Assembly: GCF_000620145.1 (NCBI RefSeq) | Contig: NZ_JHVM01000013.1 | Coordinates: 82,808 to 146,807 of the forward strand | Source of the DNA: Deefgea rivuli DSM 18356 | GTDB lineage: Bacteria; Pseudomonadota; Gammaproteobacteria; Burkholderiales; Chitinibacteraceae | Direction: 5' to 3' | DNA: 64,000 nucleotides | Shown here: positions 36,371-47,911 of the stretch, in pieces | Layout: each line of letters begins with the position of its first letter | Numbering within the stretch: the first letter of the stretch is position 1 | The notes under the pieces: generated by a model | What the model saw: the letters and a program-made list of their open reading frames with translations, nothing else | Told to the model about the DNA's origin: nothing | Databases searched by the model: none | Position numbers and translations under genes: made by a program

Positions 36371-37270
36371 TTACTCGGCCAAGACCCGATTTCTCCCTGC
36401 TGCCTTGGCTTGGTACAGTCGTGAGTCTGCTACCTGTAATAAGCTATCGGCAGTAGGCTGTACGGCGGCGCGGCTACTGGCAATACCAATACTCACCGTG
36501 ACGCAAGCATAGTCCGTTGATTTTTCATGCGGGATGTGGAGCTCTGCAATGGCACGGCATAAGGCCTCGGCTAGCTCAAGCGCGCCATCAAGCGGGGTGT
36601 CTGGCATGATGAGGACGAATTCTTCCCCACCATAGCGAGCTGCGACATCGCAAGGCCGCTTCAAGTTACCACTGAGTACGCGGGCAATGCTTTGTAGTAC
36701 GCGATCACCCATGGCATGACCATAAAAGTCGTTATAGGGCTTGAAAAAATCGACATCGAGCAGCGCCACCGACAATGGATTGCCGGTGCGCCCAGCGCGT
36801 GAGCATTCAGCGGCTAATACTGCATCGAGTTGACGTCGGTTGGGTAGCTCGGTCAGCGCATCAATATTGGCGAGGGTTTCCAGCATACGGCGTTGTCGTG
36901 CAACTTGCATATGCACTGCGACGCGCGCTTTGACCACGGCCGGATGAAATGGCTTGGTAATATAGTCGGACGCCCCCAGTAGTAGGCCACGCTCTTCGTC
37001 GGCGGGGGTGTCCAGCCCGGTAATGAAGATCACGCCAATGGAGGCGGTGTGCAGATCGGCTTTGAGCTGACTCAACACTTCATACCCATCCATCTCCGGC
37101 ATGACGACATCTAGCAAAATCAGATCAGGTAACTGTTGACGCGTACGCAGCAAGGCTTGTTCGCCATTTTTGGCCAAGAGTACGGTGTAGTCCGCTTGTA
37201 GCAGTTCGCCTAATAGTTGTCGATTACTGGCTGAATCATCCACCACTAGAATTTTTTGTCGCTCGGTCAT
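36371..37270 (-). CDS. Response regulator diguanylate cyclase (REC-GGDEF)
   Basis: 299 residues. A receiver domain (about 5-120) with [13 protein letters not shown] as phosphoacceptor site and an SDYITKPF switch region, then a GGDEF domain (about 130-297) with an intact active site RYGGEEF. The inhibitory I-site RxxD is present (RPCD, five residues before GGEEF), so feedback inhibition by c-di-GMP is expected. It overlaps the giant kinase gene by 4 bases, so the kinase, which ends in an Hpt domain, is the natural phosphodonor. Confidence 0.95.
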   Translation of the reverse strand: MTERQKILVVDDSASNRQLLGELLQADYTVLLAKNGEQALLRTRQQLPDLILLDVVMPEMDGYEVLSQLKADLHTASIGVIFITGLDTPADEERGLLLGASDYITKPFHPAVVKARVAVHMQVARQRRMLETLANIDALTELPNRRQLDAVLAAECSRAGRTGNPLSVALLDVDFFKPYNDFYGHAMGDRVLQSIARVLSGNLKRPCDVAARYGGEEFVLIMPDTPLDGALELAEALCRAIAELHIPHEKSTDYACVTVSIGIASSRAAVQPTADSLLQVADSRLYQAKAAGRNRVLAE

Positions 37271-40200
37271 GTCGTCGTGTCCTGTTGGGTGCGTAATGCC
37301 TGTTGCAGCTCAAGGAGCGCTGCGACGGCGGCATCCGTCTCCATATAGTCAAATAGGCGGCCAATTTCGCTAACTTGCTCCTGCCAGCGGGCATCCATTA
37401 ATTTGCTTAAGTGATCGAGCCGCTGGTTGGCGGCAAAATTCCCAGCTTGAATCAGTGGAGCGAGCGCTTCAAGTTGCGCCAAAACTGTGGCGGTATCTGC
37501 TTCTGCACTGGGTGATGGCTTGTCGTGCATAGCGATAGTGTCTGCAATCGCATCAAGGGTCATCGCAAGGTGCTGCTGAAAATAGGCCACGCGCTCGGGG
37601 ATTTCGCTGCTTTTTTCAAGTCGTGCTGCAGTTTCCAGCGCGGCGGCGCTGCTCGATAGCGTGCTAGCCCCTAAGTAGGCGGCGGCTGATTTGACGGCAT
37701 GGGCTCGATCAGCAATTCGGATGTATTCCCCTTGTGCCAAAGCCTCGCTGATGGTTAAGCCGGCCGAACCATAATCACGGACAAAGATAACTAATGAGCG
37801 TTGGAGTAAGTTTTGATTGCCGCCAAGTAATTTGAGTGCCACGACTAAATCGAGGCCGATGGTGGGGACTTGGGTCAGCGGCGCTGCCATAATGGATGCG
37901 CTTTGTTGCTCAAGTTGCTCGGGAATGGCGCGCCCGAGTAGCTGACTGGGTTTAATCCAATTGAGTAAAGCTTGGATGAGTTGTGCCGCTTCAATTGGTT
38001 TTGTAATGTGATCGTTCATTCCCGATGCCAAGCTGGCTTCTCTATCCCCCACCATGGCGTGCGCCGTCATCGCAATAATCGGCAGTGAGGCACAATCCGT
38101 TAATTGGCGAATGGCGCGGGTGGCGCTTAGGCCATCCATCACAGGCATTTGAATATCCATGAGTACCAAGTCATATTGGCCGAGCTTCACTTTATCCAGT
38201 GCGATCTGACCATTTTCGGCAATGTCCACATTGATGCGTGCTTCGCCGAGAATACCCAGAATGATTTCCCGATTAAATTCGGTATCGTCGACCAATAAGA
38301 TGCGAGCGCCATTCAGTTGCGCCAGTGGATCGCCATCATTAAGGCTTTGTGGCTTGCTGGCATCGCTGTTGGGGTAAAAAATGGCCATAAGCTGCTCTTG
38401 CAGCAACTGCCGATTGACGGGTTTGGCGAGGAAACCATCCAATTTAACTGCCTCAGCGAGCGGCATGACTTCGCTTTCGGCAGAGACGGTTACCATGAGT
38501 ATTGCAGCAGGGGCTTTTATAAGTATGCCCTCTGAGCGTATACGTCGAATTGTTTCTATTCCATCCCAGTCGGGCATATGCCAATCCATCAACACAAGAT
38601 CGATAGGCTGGCCTGATTCGGCGGCGATGATTAAAGTTTCTAGCGCGGCTTTTCCTGAGTCAGCCATGAGGACTTCCGGGCCGAATGAACTCAGCATTTC
38701 TGCCAGTGCTTCACGGGCAATGGCATGGTCATCGACAATCAGTACTCGGTGCGCAGTCAGTAGGGGGAGGTCTGGTTTAATATACGCTGAATGAGCGGTG
38801 TCGATGCCCAATTCAATAGTGAAACGAAACGAGCTACCTTGGCCGAGCGTGCTGCCCACCGTCAGCGTGCCGCCCATCATTTCGACGAGTTGCTTGCTAA
38901 TACTGAGGCCTAAACCTGTTCCGCCATATTTTCGAGTGATCGAATTATCCGCTTGAGTAAAGGATTGAAATAGCGTCGCCAGTTGCGGGGGCGTCATGCC
39001 GATGCCTGTATCACTGAGGCTAAAGCGTAACGCCACTCGGTCGGCATATCGCGCTTCAACTTTAATATCCAGCACGATTTCGCCGTGTTCGGTGAATTTA
39101 CTCGCGTTGCTGGCCAGGTTATTGAGTACTTGACTGAGACGCAGTCGATCGCCGATCAGTTGCTGTGGCACATCACGTGCGATGCGAAATACCACTTCGA
39201 CGGCTTTGGACTCGGTACGCAGCATAATCAGATCTGAGAGCGGATTGAGTAGGCTGTCTAATTGAAAAGGAATCGCTTCGAGTTCGAGTTTTCCGGCTTC
39301 TATTTTTGAAAAATCGAGAATGTCATTAATAATGCCGAGTAAATTTTCGGCTGAAATAACGATTTTTTGCAGGTAATTGCGCTGTTTTTCGTCGCTGGCC
39401 GTTTTCAATGCGAGTCGACTCATTCCCATCACCGCATTCATTGGTGTACGAATTTCGTGGCTCATATTGGCGAGAAACAGCGACTTGGCTTGCGTTGCGG
39501 CTTCAGCACGCTCTTTGGCTTCCGCCAGCGTCTGCTCGGCCTGTTTGCGTTCAGAAATATCCTGAATCGTGGTGATAATGCCTTGCTCTGGATGCTGGCT
39601 ATCGAGTAAACGGGCATGAACTTCGCAGCAGATGGGCTGGCCATTTTTATGCATCAAAGGCAGATCTGCGTGGTAGCCACCATTTTTTGCAATCTGCGAA
39701 TAAGCGATTTGGGAGTAGTGCTCCGATTCCTCATCGCTGGCATAAAGCACGCGGGTTGATTGACCGATTAATGCCTCACGCTCATAGCCAAATAGTTGTG
39801 CCAGCCCAGCGTTGCAGCGCTGCACGATACGGTCTTTGATAAAGGCGATACCAATGACCGTATTGTCGAAAATGGCCTGCTGTTCGAGCAAGGCTTGATT
39901 GAGGTTGGCGGTGCGCTCAAAGACTTGACGTTCAAGATTATCGTAAAGCCTGGCGTTATCGATCGAGATGAGCGCTTGTACCGCCACGACTCGGAGAAAC
40001 TCAACTCGGTCTTGCGTAAAAACACCTGCAGTTAGATTATTTTCCAAATAAAGAACGCCAGTCACTTGTGAGAAACGTTTAATGGGTAGGCACATCACTG
40101 ATTTTGGATGTTTCGCTAATACATAGGGATCAATCGCATAATTGTCTGAGCTGCTGATGTTTTCTTCAATCACCTCATTGCCGCTGCGTACCACATAGCG

Positions 40201-43200
40201 CAGTAGACTCAGTGGCAGTAGCGGACTGCTGAGCGCATTCAATGGGATGGCTAGGGATTGGAGTACCTCGACCTTATTAGAGGACGCTTCACCTTCTAAG
40301 AACCAATGCTCGCCGTTATGCGCAGTGTGCGTCAGTAATAAACGCACCGTTTGCGCGCCAGAGTTTTCTTTGACGATCTCGAGTAGCGTAGCGAGTACAT
40401 GACTCAACGCTACTTCGCTTGATAGTGCGTGATTGGCTTTCAGAATGGAAGCCAGATCAAGAAAGTGGATGCTATCTGAGGTACTGGCGGTATTCACCAA
40501 GGTGACTGTTGACGCTGATTTTTGTACTACAGCGCGGCTTACAGGTCGTAGTTCAGGATGTTTGTTCTGCAGTTGAGCTACTTTCCCTTCCGCGCCCCAA
40601 GCACGGTAAAGGTGCAGTGCATCGCGCAAAAAGACCTCGGCAATGCGTTCTTGTCGCTGAGCAAGCCAGAAATCGCCATACAACTCATTGGAGAGCGCTT
40701 CCACATTGATATAGTTGCTGCTTTTTGCCATTGAGATGGCTTGTGGATAGAGCGCAATCGCGCTGGCGATATCGCCGTTTGATTGCGCCAATTGTGCCTG
40801 TAGCAGCAGCGATTTGGCGGCAAAATTAGCTGGACATTGCAGCGCCCAAACTGAGAATTTTTCGCTGAGTTGCGCCAATAGGGCTTGAATGGCGTTGTGA
40901 TCATTACGAGCTGGATGGCGTTGCAGTGCGCGTAGCCAAATCAGCGCAGTATAAAAAGTCGCTTCGGGGATTTTGCATTGGCCCGGCACAAATTGTTCGA
41001 CGAGGGCTAATTTCTCGGCCAGTGCTTCGGCGTTTTCGGCATCAAACAAAAACGCGTTGCGGATTTTTCCGTGGTAGAAATAGGCCAGGTGCAGTGGTTT
41101 GGCGGCATAGTCGATGAGGAATTTTGCTTCGCTAAACTGCGCATCGTCATAAGTCGCCGCATGTGTCGTTTGCCCCAGCAGATTTTTGATCGACTGCACC
41201 GTGCCGACTCGGGTGCAGTCCACCATATCTTGTTGCCCAGTGCTTTCGAGTAAAAGAATATCGCGCTCGCAACTGGCCAGTAGATCTGGCAGATTGATCC
41301 CTTGAATGACGCGATCACTCGCGCGAACCGCGATAATGTAGCCCACCGTGGCAAAGTCGCCGCTTTCTAAACTCCAGCTGTAGGCGTCGTCGTAATAGGT
41401 GTTCGATGTCGCCAGTGGCTGATTCCAGTAATTGGTAAAGGTGGCAAACAGAAAGTGGGTGCTGCCACGAATACCCAGATTGGTTTGTGTATTGGCTAGC
41501 TCAACCGCCATCGTACCAAATTGATAACCGACCTCGTATTGCTTGAGGATAAACGCCACGATAAATGCGTAATTGACATAAGCAAACGGTGAAATATCAC
41601 AATGACCGGCTTGCAATGACAAACGCGTCATCGTGGTGGTGGTCAGCGCATTAAGATTAGACAAACCCGCCAGATAGCTGGCGTACCACATGCCAAATAG
41701 CAGTTGCATCGCCGCCAGCTGCTCGGGATCCGCCATGGTTTTCGCTTGCATCAGCTCGGTCATCATGCGATTGGCGGTCATGTTGGCAATATCAGTAAAA
41801 CCTTGTCTCACTTCTTGTAATAGCGCGGCATCGTCTTCGGGAATGACGAATCCAAGTAAATGTAAGCCGATGCGCTGGATGTTAATGGCTTCTAAGAAAC
41901 GACCTTCTAGCTGGTATTGACTTGCCTGCACCGTGTAGCAACGGATCTGGTCCAATACCCCCTTGCAATGGCTTAGGGCGAGTGGGTAAAGACTTTCTGC
42001 CGTAGCAAAATCGCCCGATAGGTAGGCACTTTCTGCTGCGCCAATGTGTAGATCAAGGCTGAGCATTGGGCAACACTGCCCAGCATCATTTGGCAGCAGG
42101 CTGAGTCCAATTTGCATGTGGTGAAATGCGGCTTGATAGGCCGCTGAGGTACGCGCTTTAAGGCCGGCTTGCAGATTCAGGTGCGCAATGGCAATGCGCT
42201 CAGCGGGATCGCGAATCAAATCGCGCCCAGCATTAAATTGCTCAACAATGGCGAATAATTGATTTTCGACCTGCTTGCTTGAGGTATTGCTCAGTAATAA
42301 ACGGCCAATGCTAAGGTGATGTTGCTGTTTTTGTTCGTCACCGGCCAGTGCATACGCGGCTTGCTGCACGCGGTCATGCAGAAAACGGTAGCTAATTTCA
42401 GGGCTGGTTTCATCTTCCAGCAAATATTTGTAATGCTGATCCAGTGGCAAAATCAGATCACTTTGCAAGGCAGGCCAGAGGCATTGTTGAGTTTGGTAGG
42501 GCGTCAGTTTGCAGACGGTGGCCAGCGTGACCAGCTCGAAGCGATTACCAATGCTGGCTGCCAGTTGCAATAACTGTTGGGTCTGTTCGGGTTGGCGGCG
42601 AATTTTACTGACCATTAATTCAACGACATTGGCAGTGAAATCGGCATTTTCGATTTGCGCCATATCCCAAACCCAATGATTGAGGTCAAAGTCATAATTG
42701 AGATAGCCCAGTTCATGAATGGTGCTTAAAAACTGATTCAGGAAAAACGGATTACCTCGGGTTTTATCAAAGCAGAGTTGGGCCAGCACTTGGCAACTGG
42801 CAATGGGCGCGCGCAAGGTGTCGGCAATCAATTTGGTAACATGGTGTTCTTGTAATGGCGCTAAGGTGAGCGTGTGTAGCGCAACGTGGCGTTTGAGTAA
42901 ATCGTCTCTGAGCGCAATTAAAGGATGAGCCGCATCGACTTCATTGTCGCGATAAGCGCCAATAAACATCAGATAGCGCTCGTCTGGATTGCGCATAAAC
43001 CATTCGATGAGTTTCAACGTCGGCTGGTCGGCCCATTGCAGATCATCCAGAAAAATCACTAAGGGGTGTGCTTCGCTGGCAAAAACTTGGATAAAGCGCT
43101 CAAACAGTCGGTTGAGTCGATGTTGTGATTCCAGTGGTGGCAGTTCGGCGACGGGTTCGCTTGCGCCAATAATCAGCGTGAGATCGGGAATAAGCTGGGT

Positions 43201-44427
43201 TAGCACCCCCGCATTTGCGCCCAGTGCGGCTTGAATCAGGGCGGTCCATTGTTCCAGTTGGGCGCGTGGCTCGCTGAGTAATTGGCGGATTAAATCTTGA
43301 AATGCTTGGACCAACGATGAATACGGAATATTGCGCGTGTATTGGTCAAATTTACCCGCGACAAAATAGCCGCGCCGCGCCACGATGGCGCGGTGAATTT
43401 CGTTGACGATGGCCGATTTGCCAATGCCAGAGAAACCCGCCACCAGCAGCATTTCGCTTTGCCCCATGCTAACGCGATCAAATGCCGCCATTAAGACTTC
43501 CGCATCTTGCTCGCGGCCATAGAGTTTTTGCGGGATATGAAAGACACCGCTATGGTCGCTTAAACCGATGCCGCCATCGACCGCTGCTGCTTGCGGTTGG
43601 GACTGAGATTGACAGTGCTTCAAATCTTTAATTAAACCACTCAGGCTTTGATAGCGTGCCTCGGCATTTTTTTCCAGTAGGCGCTGGAGTACGGTAATCA
43701 GTTGTGGTGGCAGGGCTTGGAATGCGGCTGAGGACCAATCTGGTGTGCGTGCCAAATGGCAGTGAATGATTTCCATTGCATCATGACTGACAAATGGCGG
43801 TTTACCGCTCAGCAATTCATAAAATGTAATGCCCATCGAATAAAAATCAGAGCGGTAATCAACAACACGGTTCATTCGCCCCGTCTGTTCGGGCGACATA
43901 TACGCTAGCGTGCCTTCCATCGCATGTGGACTTTGAATCAGCGGTGTTTCTTGGCCTAATTCGCTAGCGACACCAAAGTCGATGACTTGCAGTTGGCAAG
44001 ATTGCTGATTCCAGCACAAATTGGCCGGATTGATGTCTTTGTGAATGATTTTGTGTTGATGAATCAGCGTTAGCGCCGCGCAGAGTTGCAAAGCGATGTC
44101 ATAAAATGTAGCCAAATCAATCGGCTGGTCTTGCTTAAGTGCGGGATGTTGGTTGAGCGAGGTGCAAGCTTGATCTTTGATGATCATCACCCAGCGCGAT
44201 TGATGCTGAGTCAGTGCCAAGGGGCGGGCAATGGCAGGGTGAGTCAGCCGCTGCGCAATCGTGTATTCGCGTTTGAAGCGGGAGATATCGTGCTGCGACG
44301 GATTTGCTTTGCAAAAAAACTTCAGGATGACACGGGTCTGATCCCGCTCATCGATGGCGCGATACACAATGGATTGTTCACTATTGTGTAATTGATCGAG
44401 CAAGCGATACGGCGGGATCGTAATCAA
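37267..44427 (-). CDS. Giant Ser/Thr kinase-ATPase-sensor histidine kinase
   Basis: About 2,386 residues. In order: Ser/Thr kinase-like domain (about 1-265; [38 protein letters not shown]), AAA/STAND-type ATPase (about 300-560; Walker [11 protein letters not shown], Walker [12 protein letters not shown]), a long helical TPR-like region (to about 1250), GAF (about 1310-1490), PAS (about 1530-1640), HisKA with His1657 in MSHEIRTP, HATPase (GGTGLGLSI), two receiver domains ([13 protein letters not shown] and [13 protein letters not shown]) and a C-terminal Hpt ([12 protein letters not shown]). I chose TTG 44425-44427, which has AAAAGG 7 bases upstream and gives the usual family start [13 protein letters not shown]; an ATG at 44488-44490 lies inside a terminator-like hairpin. 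The 4-base overlap with the diguanylate cyclase points to c-di-GMP output. Confidence 0.93.
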   Translation of the reverse strand: MITIPPYRLLDQLHNSEQSIVYRAIDERDQTRVILKFFCKANPSQHDISRFKREYTIAQRLTHPAIARPLALTQHQSRWVMIIKDQACTSLNQHPALKQDQPIDLATFYDIALQLCAALTLIHQHKIIHKDINPANLCWNQQSCQLQVIDFGVASELGQETPLIQSPHAMEGTLAYMSPEQTGRMNRVVDYRSDFYSMGITFYELLSGKPPFVSHDAMEIIHCHLARTPDWSSAAFQALPPQLITVLQRLLEKNAEARYQSLSGLIKDLKHCQSQSQPQAAAVDGGIGLSDHSGVFHIPQKLYGREQDAEVLMAAFDRVSMGQSEMLLVAGFSGIGKSAIVNEIHRAIVARRGYFVAGKFDQYTRNIPYSSLVQAFQDLIRQLLSEPRAQLEQWTALIQAALGANAGVLTQLIPDLTLIIGASEPVAELPPLESQHRLNRLFERFIQVFASEAHPLVIFLDDLQWADQPTLKLIEWFMRNPDERYLMFIGAYRDNEVDAAHPLIALRDDLLKRHVALHTLTLAPLQEHHVTKLIADTLRAPIASCQVLAQLCFDKTRGNPFFLNQFLSTIHELGYLNYDFDLNHWVWDMAQIENADFTANVVELMVSKIRRQPEQTQQLLQLAASIGNRFELVTLATVCKLTPYQTQQCLWPALQSDLILPLDQHYKYLLEDETSPEISYRFLHDRVQQAAYALAGDEQKQQHHLSIGRLLLSNTSSKQVENQLFAIVEQFNAGRDLIRDPAERIAIAHLNLQAGLKARTSAAYQAAFHHMQIGLSLLPNDAGQCCPMLSLDLHIGAAESAYLSGDFATAESLYPLALSHCKGVLDQIRCYTVQASQYQLEGRFLEAINIQRIGLHLLGFVIPEDDAALLQEVRQGFTDIANMTANRMMTELMQAKTMADPEQLAAMQLLFGMWYASYLAGLSNLNALTTTTMTRLSLQAGHCDISPFAYVNYAFIVAFILKQYEVGYQFGTMAVELANTQTNLGIRGSTHFLFATFTNYWNQPLATSNTYYDDAYSWSLESGDFATVGYIIAVRASDRVIQGINLPDLLASCERDILLLESTGQQDMVDCTRVGTVQSIKNLLGQTTHAATYDDAQFSEAKFLIDYAAKPLHLAYFYHGKIRNAFLFDAENAEALAEKLALVEQFVPGQCKIPEATFYTALIWLRALQRHPARNDHNAIQALLAQLSEKFSVWALQCPANFAAKSLLLQAQLAQSNGDIASAIALYPQAISMAKSSNYINVEALSNELYGDFWLAQRQERIAEVFLRDALHLYRAWGAEGKVAQLQNKHPELRPVSRAVVQKSASTVTLVNTASTSDSIHFLDLASILKANHALSSEVALSHVLATLLEIVKENSGAQTVRLLLTHTAHNGEHWFLEGEASSNKVEVLQSLAIPLNALSSPLLPLSLLRYVVRSGNEVIEENISSSDNYAIDPYVLAKHPKSVMCLPIKRFSQVTGVLYLENNLTAGVFTQDRVEFLRVVAVQALISIDNARLYDNLERQVFERTANLNQALLEQQAIFDNTVIGIAFIKDRIVQRCNAGLAQLFGYEREALIGQSTRVLYASDEESEHYSQIAYSQIAKNGGYHADLPLMHKNGQPICCEVHARLLDSQHPEQGIITTIQDISERKQAEQTLAEAKERAEAATQAKSLFLANMSHEIRTPMNAVMGMSRLALKTASDEKQRNYLQKIVISAENLLGIINDILDFSKIEAGKLELEAIPFQLDSLLNPLSDLIMLRTESKAVEVVFRIARDVPQQLIGDRLRLSQVLNNLASNASKFTEHGEIVLDIKVEARYADRVALRFSLSDTGIGMTPPQLATLFQSFTQADNSITRKYGGTGLGLSISKQLVEMMGGTLTVGSTLGQGSSFRFTIELGIDTAHSAYIKPDLPLLTAHRVLIVDDHAIAREALAEMLSSFGPEVLMADSGKAALETLIIAAESGQPIDLVLMDWHMPDWDGIETIRRIRSEGILIKAPAAILMVTVSAESEVMPLAEAVKLDGFLAKPVNRQLLQEQLMAIFYPNSDASKPQSLNDGDPLAQLNGARILLVDDTEFNREIILGILGEARINVDIAENGQIALDKVKLGQYDLVLMDIQMPVMDGLSATRAIRQLTDCASLPIIAMTAHAMVGDREASLASGMNDHITKPIEAAQLIQALLNWIKPSQLLGRAIPEQLEQQSASIMAAPLTQVPTIGLDLVVALKLLGGNQNLLQRSLVIFVRDYGSAGLTISEALAQGEYIRIADRAHAVKSAAAYLGASTLSSSAAALETAARLEKSSEIPERVAYFQQHLAMTLDAIADTIAMHDKPSPSAEADTATVLAQLEALAPLIQAGNFAANQRLDHLSKLMDARWQEQVSEIGRLFDYMETDAAVAALLELQQALRTQQDTTT

Positions 44428-44486
44428 GTTGTAGCCTTTTGTATTTAAAAAATTCTCGTCGATCAATAGCAGATTGGTGATGCCAT

Positions 44487-44510
44487 GCACGCCCGAGCCT
44501 GCGGGCGTGC
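44487..44510 (-). terminator. Hairpin after the FAD oxidoreductase gene
   Basis: A 9-bp perfect stem GCACGCCCG/CGGGCGTGC with a 6-base loop, but no T-tract. It lies between the oxidoreductase stop and the giant kinase start. Confidence 0.5.
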
Positions 44511-44524
44511 TGATTTGCTAATTA

Positions 44525-47500
44525 TTAAAATGTTTCATGCTGAATGGCTATAGGATAGCCAGTTAAAGCCCTTGCCGCTTGTAAGCCTGAGATGACTGTG
44601 GATTCTACGCAACCCAAATTGAGCGCTGCATTGTCGACCCAGTCGCCAGCCAGATATAAATTGGCAAAGCTGGACTGATCGGCTTTCAAGCGGTATTGAT
44701 TGGTATTGGCGGCGTTGCAAACATAGCGCTCGGTTGGGTCGATATTGGCGCGGAAATACTGCCCATCAAGCCGAGCTTCACCGAGGCGATTTTCTAGGTC
44801 GACCAACTTGGCAAAATCCAGACTCCGACCATTCGCTTGCGTTGCGTACGGCCATAAATGACCGGTGTAATGAGCCAGCCATTCCTTGGCACTTTGCTTG
44901 ACGCGTGCTTCTTGCTCGGCAGGGAAGGCGTGATCGGTAAATGGGGGTATAGGCTGGGCGTCCTTGAGATTATTGCAGAAGTAGGCAATACCATGGGGGA
45001 GTTCATTCTGTGGCCAGTTTTCTTTATCCAGCGTTTGATCCATCGCCGCCCAAGTATTAAACGGCTCGCCATAGGCATCCAGAATCGGGCTCGCCAGCGG
45101 CCAACCCATTTCTTCCAGATTGATATTGAGCCACAACTGCATGGCTTGGGTTTGCGTGGTTGCAGCATGCTTGAGCATCGCTTGCCAGGCTGGATTGGCT
45201 TGAGCCAGTTCTGAGGTGATATACGGCAGCGCAGCGACCGAAATCCCCATGACCACCAAATCAAAATCCTGCCCTAGTTTCAACGTTTTTTTCGCGACCG
45301 CAGGCCAAGGGGTCCACGCCGATTCCAGATTAATGTCTTGCGCTTTGAGCGCCTGCCCTTGTTCGAGTTGCTCGTACAGCGGCGCAGATGGCCAGCAAGC
45401 TAGATCTTTCACGTCGTACAGCGGATTGTAGGCGGCGATATTCGGTTTGAGTGTCGCCTGCACGTCGATGTCAATTTCGGCGATTTGCTGTTGATCTGCG
45501 CTTAAGTGTACGTCGGTCACTTTATTGAAAAATTCGAATTTCACGCCGCGTTGCTTCAGCACTTGATAGATAGGCGTCATGACCACATCGCCCATGCCAG
45601 CCTGCATTTTCCACATCACCGCGCCTTTGTAGCATAGGGTGACCAGAATATAGCTGTGCAGCAATTCACCCGCCGACACATTGCCGCCAATGGCGACACC
45701 ATCGCCGACGATCTTGTTTTCGCCATTCGGAAAGCCCAAATACAGATCATAAAATGCCCGCACCAGCGCCGAATTAGCCGCGTCAACACTCGCGCCGTTG
45801 CGGATCAGCCATTCGGTAAAATCGTATTGATTGATTGCGGTATAGCCTTTAAGCAAGACGCCATCGAGCAGAATACCCTTGGCAATCGCCAACGCTAAAT
45901 CGACCACGGTCAAAATACGGCGAATCGAATCGAGCACTTCGGCAAACGGGGCGATGATTTGATCGATTAGACCTCTGATCTCGGCAATCACGTCCAGCCA
46001 GTGGCTCGGGTCTTGAGCGTGAACTGTATGTAATGAGGCCGCATCGCCGCGCTGTGGGAAAGATTCGTACAGTTTTTGAAGCGCAGTAAAGACGCGCTCC
46101 ACTTCATGTTCAACGACAAATTCAACGGGCTTGGCAACCACATCGAGCACTTTGCCAAGCAAGCTTTCCCCCGTATGCGACACGCTGCGCGCAAAGTGGC
46201 GAGCAACGGCATGGCGAGTGGTTTCTGATTGGTTAATGTGCCGTTTCAGCTCTTGGTGCAGCTCAGCGAGTGATTCGCGTAAATGGGCAAAAAAGCCCAT
46301 TGGGTGATCGCTTTTACTTGCGCCTTGCCCTGGAATTTCACCGTCGGGCTTGAACGACAGCGCCCATGTGCGCCATTCTTCTCTGACATATTCTTCGACG
46401 ACAATCGTGTTATGCGGCTTAAAGGCTTGATCCCACGTCGCCAGTGGCGAATTGCTGGAACGCGCTAGCTCTGCATAGCAATTTTGAATCAGCGCAAAGG
46501 CATTGTCGTAATAGCCAAACCAAATATGCAGACCATGCTCTTCGATGCGGTCGGCGATCTCGCGATTTCTGCCGCTTGCGCCTTTGCCACCCAAACGCCA
46601 GCCCATTTGGTACAGCGTAATTTCGTATTTTGACTGCCAGTCTGGGTCTTGCGTGATGCCATAAGCCGTCGTTAACGAGCCGATGCCACCGCCTAAAATC
46701 GCGATTTTCTGTTTCGGCGGCGCAATAGAAAGCATGTTTTTGCCCGTTTCTAAAGCAAAATCGACATTGACCCAGAAACCCTTGGTTTCAACCGTATCCA
46801 TATCGGCGGTACTCGACGTTGGCGTCAGACCCAGCTGCGCCACAATCGGGTGGCTGGCTAGGCGCGCAAATTGTAAGTCGAATTTTTTCAGGCCAAGACC
46901 TTTCAGCCAAGGAAATCCGCCGTGGAAAGCTTGTAGCTGAAACGGCGCGCTGGTGATGCTGCGGACTTGCGCGTTTTGTGCGCCTTCAATGGCGGGGAAT
47001 TGTTTGATAAATAGCGCGGGGCAGTCGGCCAGAACGTCGGCGTTAATCTCACCTAGCACTTCGCCCGTTTCGGCGCACGTCCATTGGGAGCCAAACAAAT
47101 GCTCAATCATTCCGGCGGCGGCGTCGCTGGTGCTGGCCCACGCCTGAGCGATTGGCGTCTCGTGTTCGTTATTAACAAGAGAAATAAAATCATACTGTTG
47201 TGCGATGCTGTCGGCGCTTAAGTTTTTAAAGCCGCAGGTGCTGGCGGTGAACTCTGGATGCCAGACGTTCAGCTCGCCGTGCGGATATTGAAATGCCGCG
47301 AGTTGTTTGCGAAAACCAAACATTTCGCGGCCAGTCGTAATCGCCGAGAAACTATCAGGAAACAGAAAGGGTAAAAACAGCGCTGGTTTAAATTCACCGC
47401 GCGCTAAAGCTTTGCGATCGTAACAAGGAATCCAGAATGACAGCTCCGAATAACGCTCCTTGCCGTAGGCCACACCGTCAGGATTGCTCGCATCCACCGT

Positions 47501-47728
47501 CATCTGCGCCATAATCATGATGCTCAAGGCCTGACCCTTAACGGCTAGAGAGCGGTATTGGTACTGGCCTTGCGATGGTTGATTAATATAGGTATCGAGT
47601 AACTGATTTAAGGCCCCGGCCTGACTGTCGAGCATAAATGTCGCCATCTTGGCGTCGCTAAAATGGTAGGGCTGACCCAGAATCGGTAAGCCAACTTGGT
47701 CGACAATATACGGAAAGGACGGGTTCAT
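44525..47728 (-). CDS. Fusion of acetoacetate-decarboxylase-like domain and FAD-dependent oxidoreductase
   Basis: 1,067 residues from ATG 47726-47728 (AGG 5 bases upstream; a GTG two codons earlier is possible). Residues about 20-310 resemble the acetoacetate decarboxylase superfamily (FLPFLFPDSFSAITTGREMF, GFRKQLAAFQYP). From about 340 there is a dinucleotide-binding motif ILGGGIGSLTTAYGI and MGWRLGGKGASGRN, as in amine oxidases and phytoene-desaturase-like flavoproteins; a helical insert of ~200 residues follows, and the C-terminus has the FAD-binding YLAGDWVDNAALNLGCVES motif. The substrate is unknown; relatives are annotated only as NAD(P)-binding proteins. The domain split is by eye. Confidence 0.8.
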   Translation of the reverse strand: MNPSFPYIVDQVGLPILGQPYHFSDAKMATFMLDSQAGALNQLLDTYINQPSQGQYQYRSLAVKGQALSIMIMAQMTVDASNPDGVAYGKERYSELSFWIPCYDRKALARGEFKPALFLPFLFPDSFSAITTGREMFGFRKQLAAFQYPHGELNVWHPEFTASTCGFKNLSADSIAQQYDFISLVNNEHETPIAQAWASTSDAAAGMIEHLFGSQWTCAETGEVLGEINADVLADCPALFIKQFPAIEGAQNAQVRSITSAPFQLQAFHGGFPWLKGLGLKKFDLQFARLASHPIVAQLGLTPTSSTADMDTVETKGFWVNVDFALETGKNMLSIAPPKQKIAILGGGIGSLTTAYGITQDPDWQSKYEITLYQMGWRLGGKGASGRNREIADRIEEHGLHIWFGYYDNAFALIQNCYAELARSSNSPLATWDQAFKPHNTIVVEEYVREEWRTWALSFKPDGEIPGQGASKSDHPMGFFAHLRESLAELHQELKRHINQSETTRHAVARHFARSVSHTGESLLGKVLDVVAKPVEFVVEHEVERVFTALQKLYESFPQRGDAASLHTVHAQDPSHWLDVIAEIRGLIDQIIAPFAEVLDSIRRILTVVDLALAIAKGILLDGVLLKGYTAINQYDFTEWLIRNGASVDAANSALVRAFYDLYLGFPNGENKIVGDGVAIGGNVSAGELLHSYILVTLCYKGAVMWKMQAGMGDVVMTPIYQVLKQRGVKFEFFNKVTDVHLSADQQQIAEIDIDVQATLKPNIAAYNPLYDVKDLACWPSAPLYEQLEQGQALKAQDINLESAWTPWPAVAKKTLKLGQDFDLVVMGISVAALPYITSELAQANPAWQAMLKHAATTQTQAMQLWLNINLEEMGWPLASPILDAYGEPFNTWAAMDQTLDKENWPQNELPHGIAYFCNNLKDAQPIPPFTDHAFPAEQEARVKQSAKEWLAHYTGHLWPYATQANGRSLDFAKLVDLENRLGEARLDGQYFRANIDPTERYVCNAANTNQYRLKADQSSFANLYLAGDWVDNAALNLGCVESTVISGLQAARALTGYPIAIQHETF

Positions 47729-47850
47729 AAACACCTAGAGATAGTTTGAAGTCAGTCAGCTGACGGAATCACTATTCTAGTATGCTTTTATGAAAAATGT
47801 TCTATTGAACGAGGGGAGTTGATGTAGGACGATGAGGCTTGAAATATACG

Positions 47851-47901
47851 TAGGTATTACCATGTAGACATTGTTTTTAAATGCCTACAAGGTAATACCT
47901 A
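47851..47901. repeat. Short dispersed palindrome, copy C
   Basis: The arms TAGGTATTACC (47851-47861) and GGTAATACCTA (47891-47901) are perfectly complementary, with TGTAGACATT/AATGCCTACA inner arms. It lies 11 bases after the rsgA stop and may end that transcript. Confidence 0.75.
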
Positions 47902-47911
47902 TTGATGTTGC

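Noticed and set aside
42000..44400. Long frames on the plus strand opposite the giant kinase
   Set aside because: Antisense shadows of a G+C-balanced gene; no start signals or homology.
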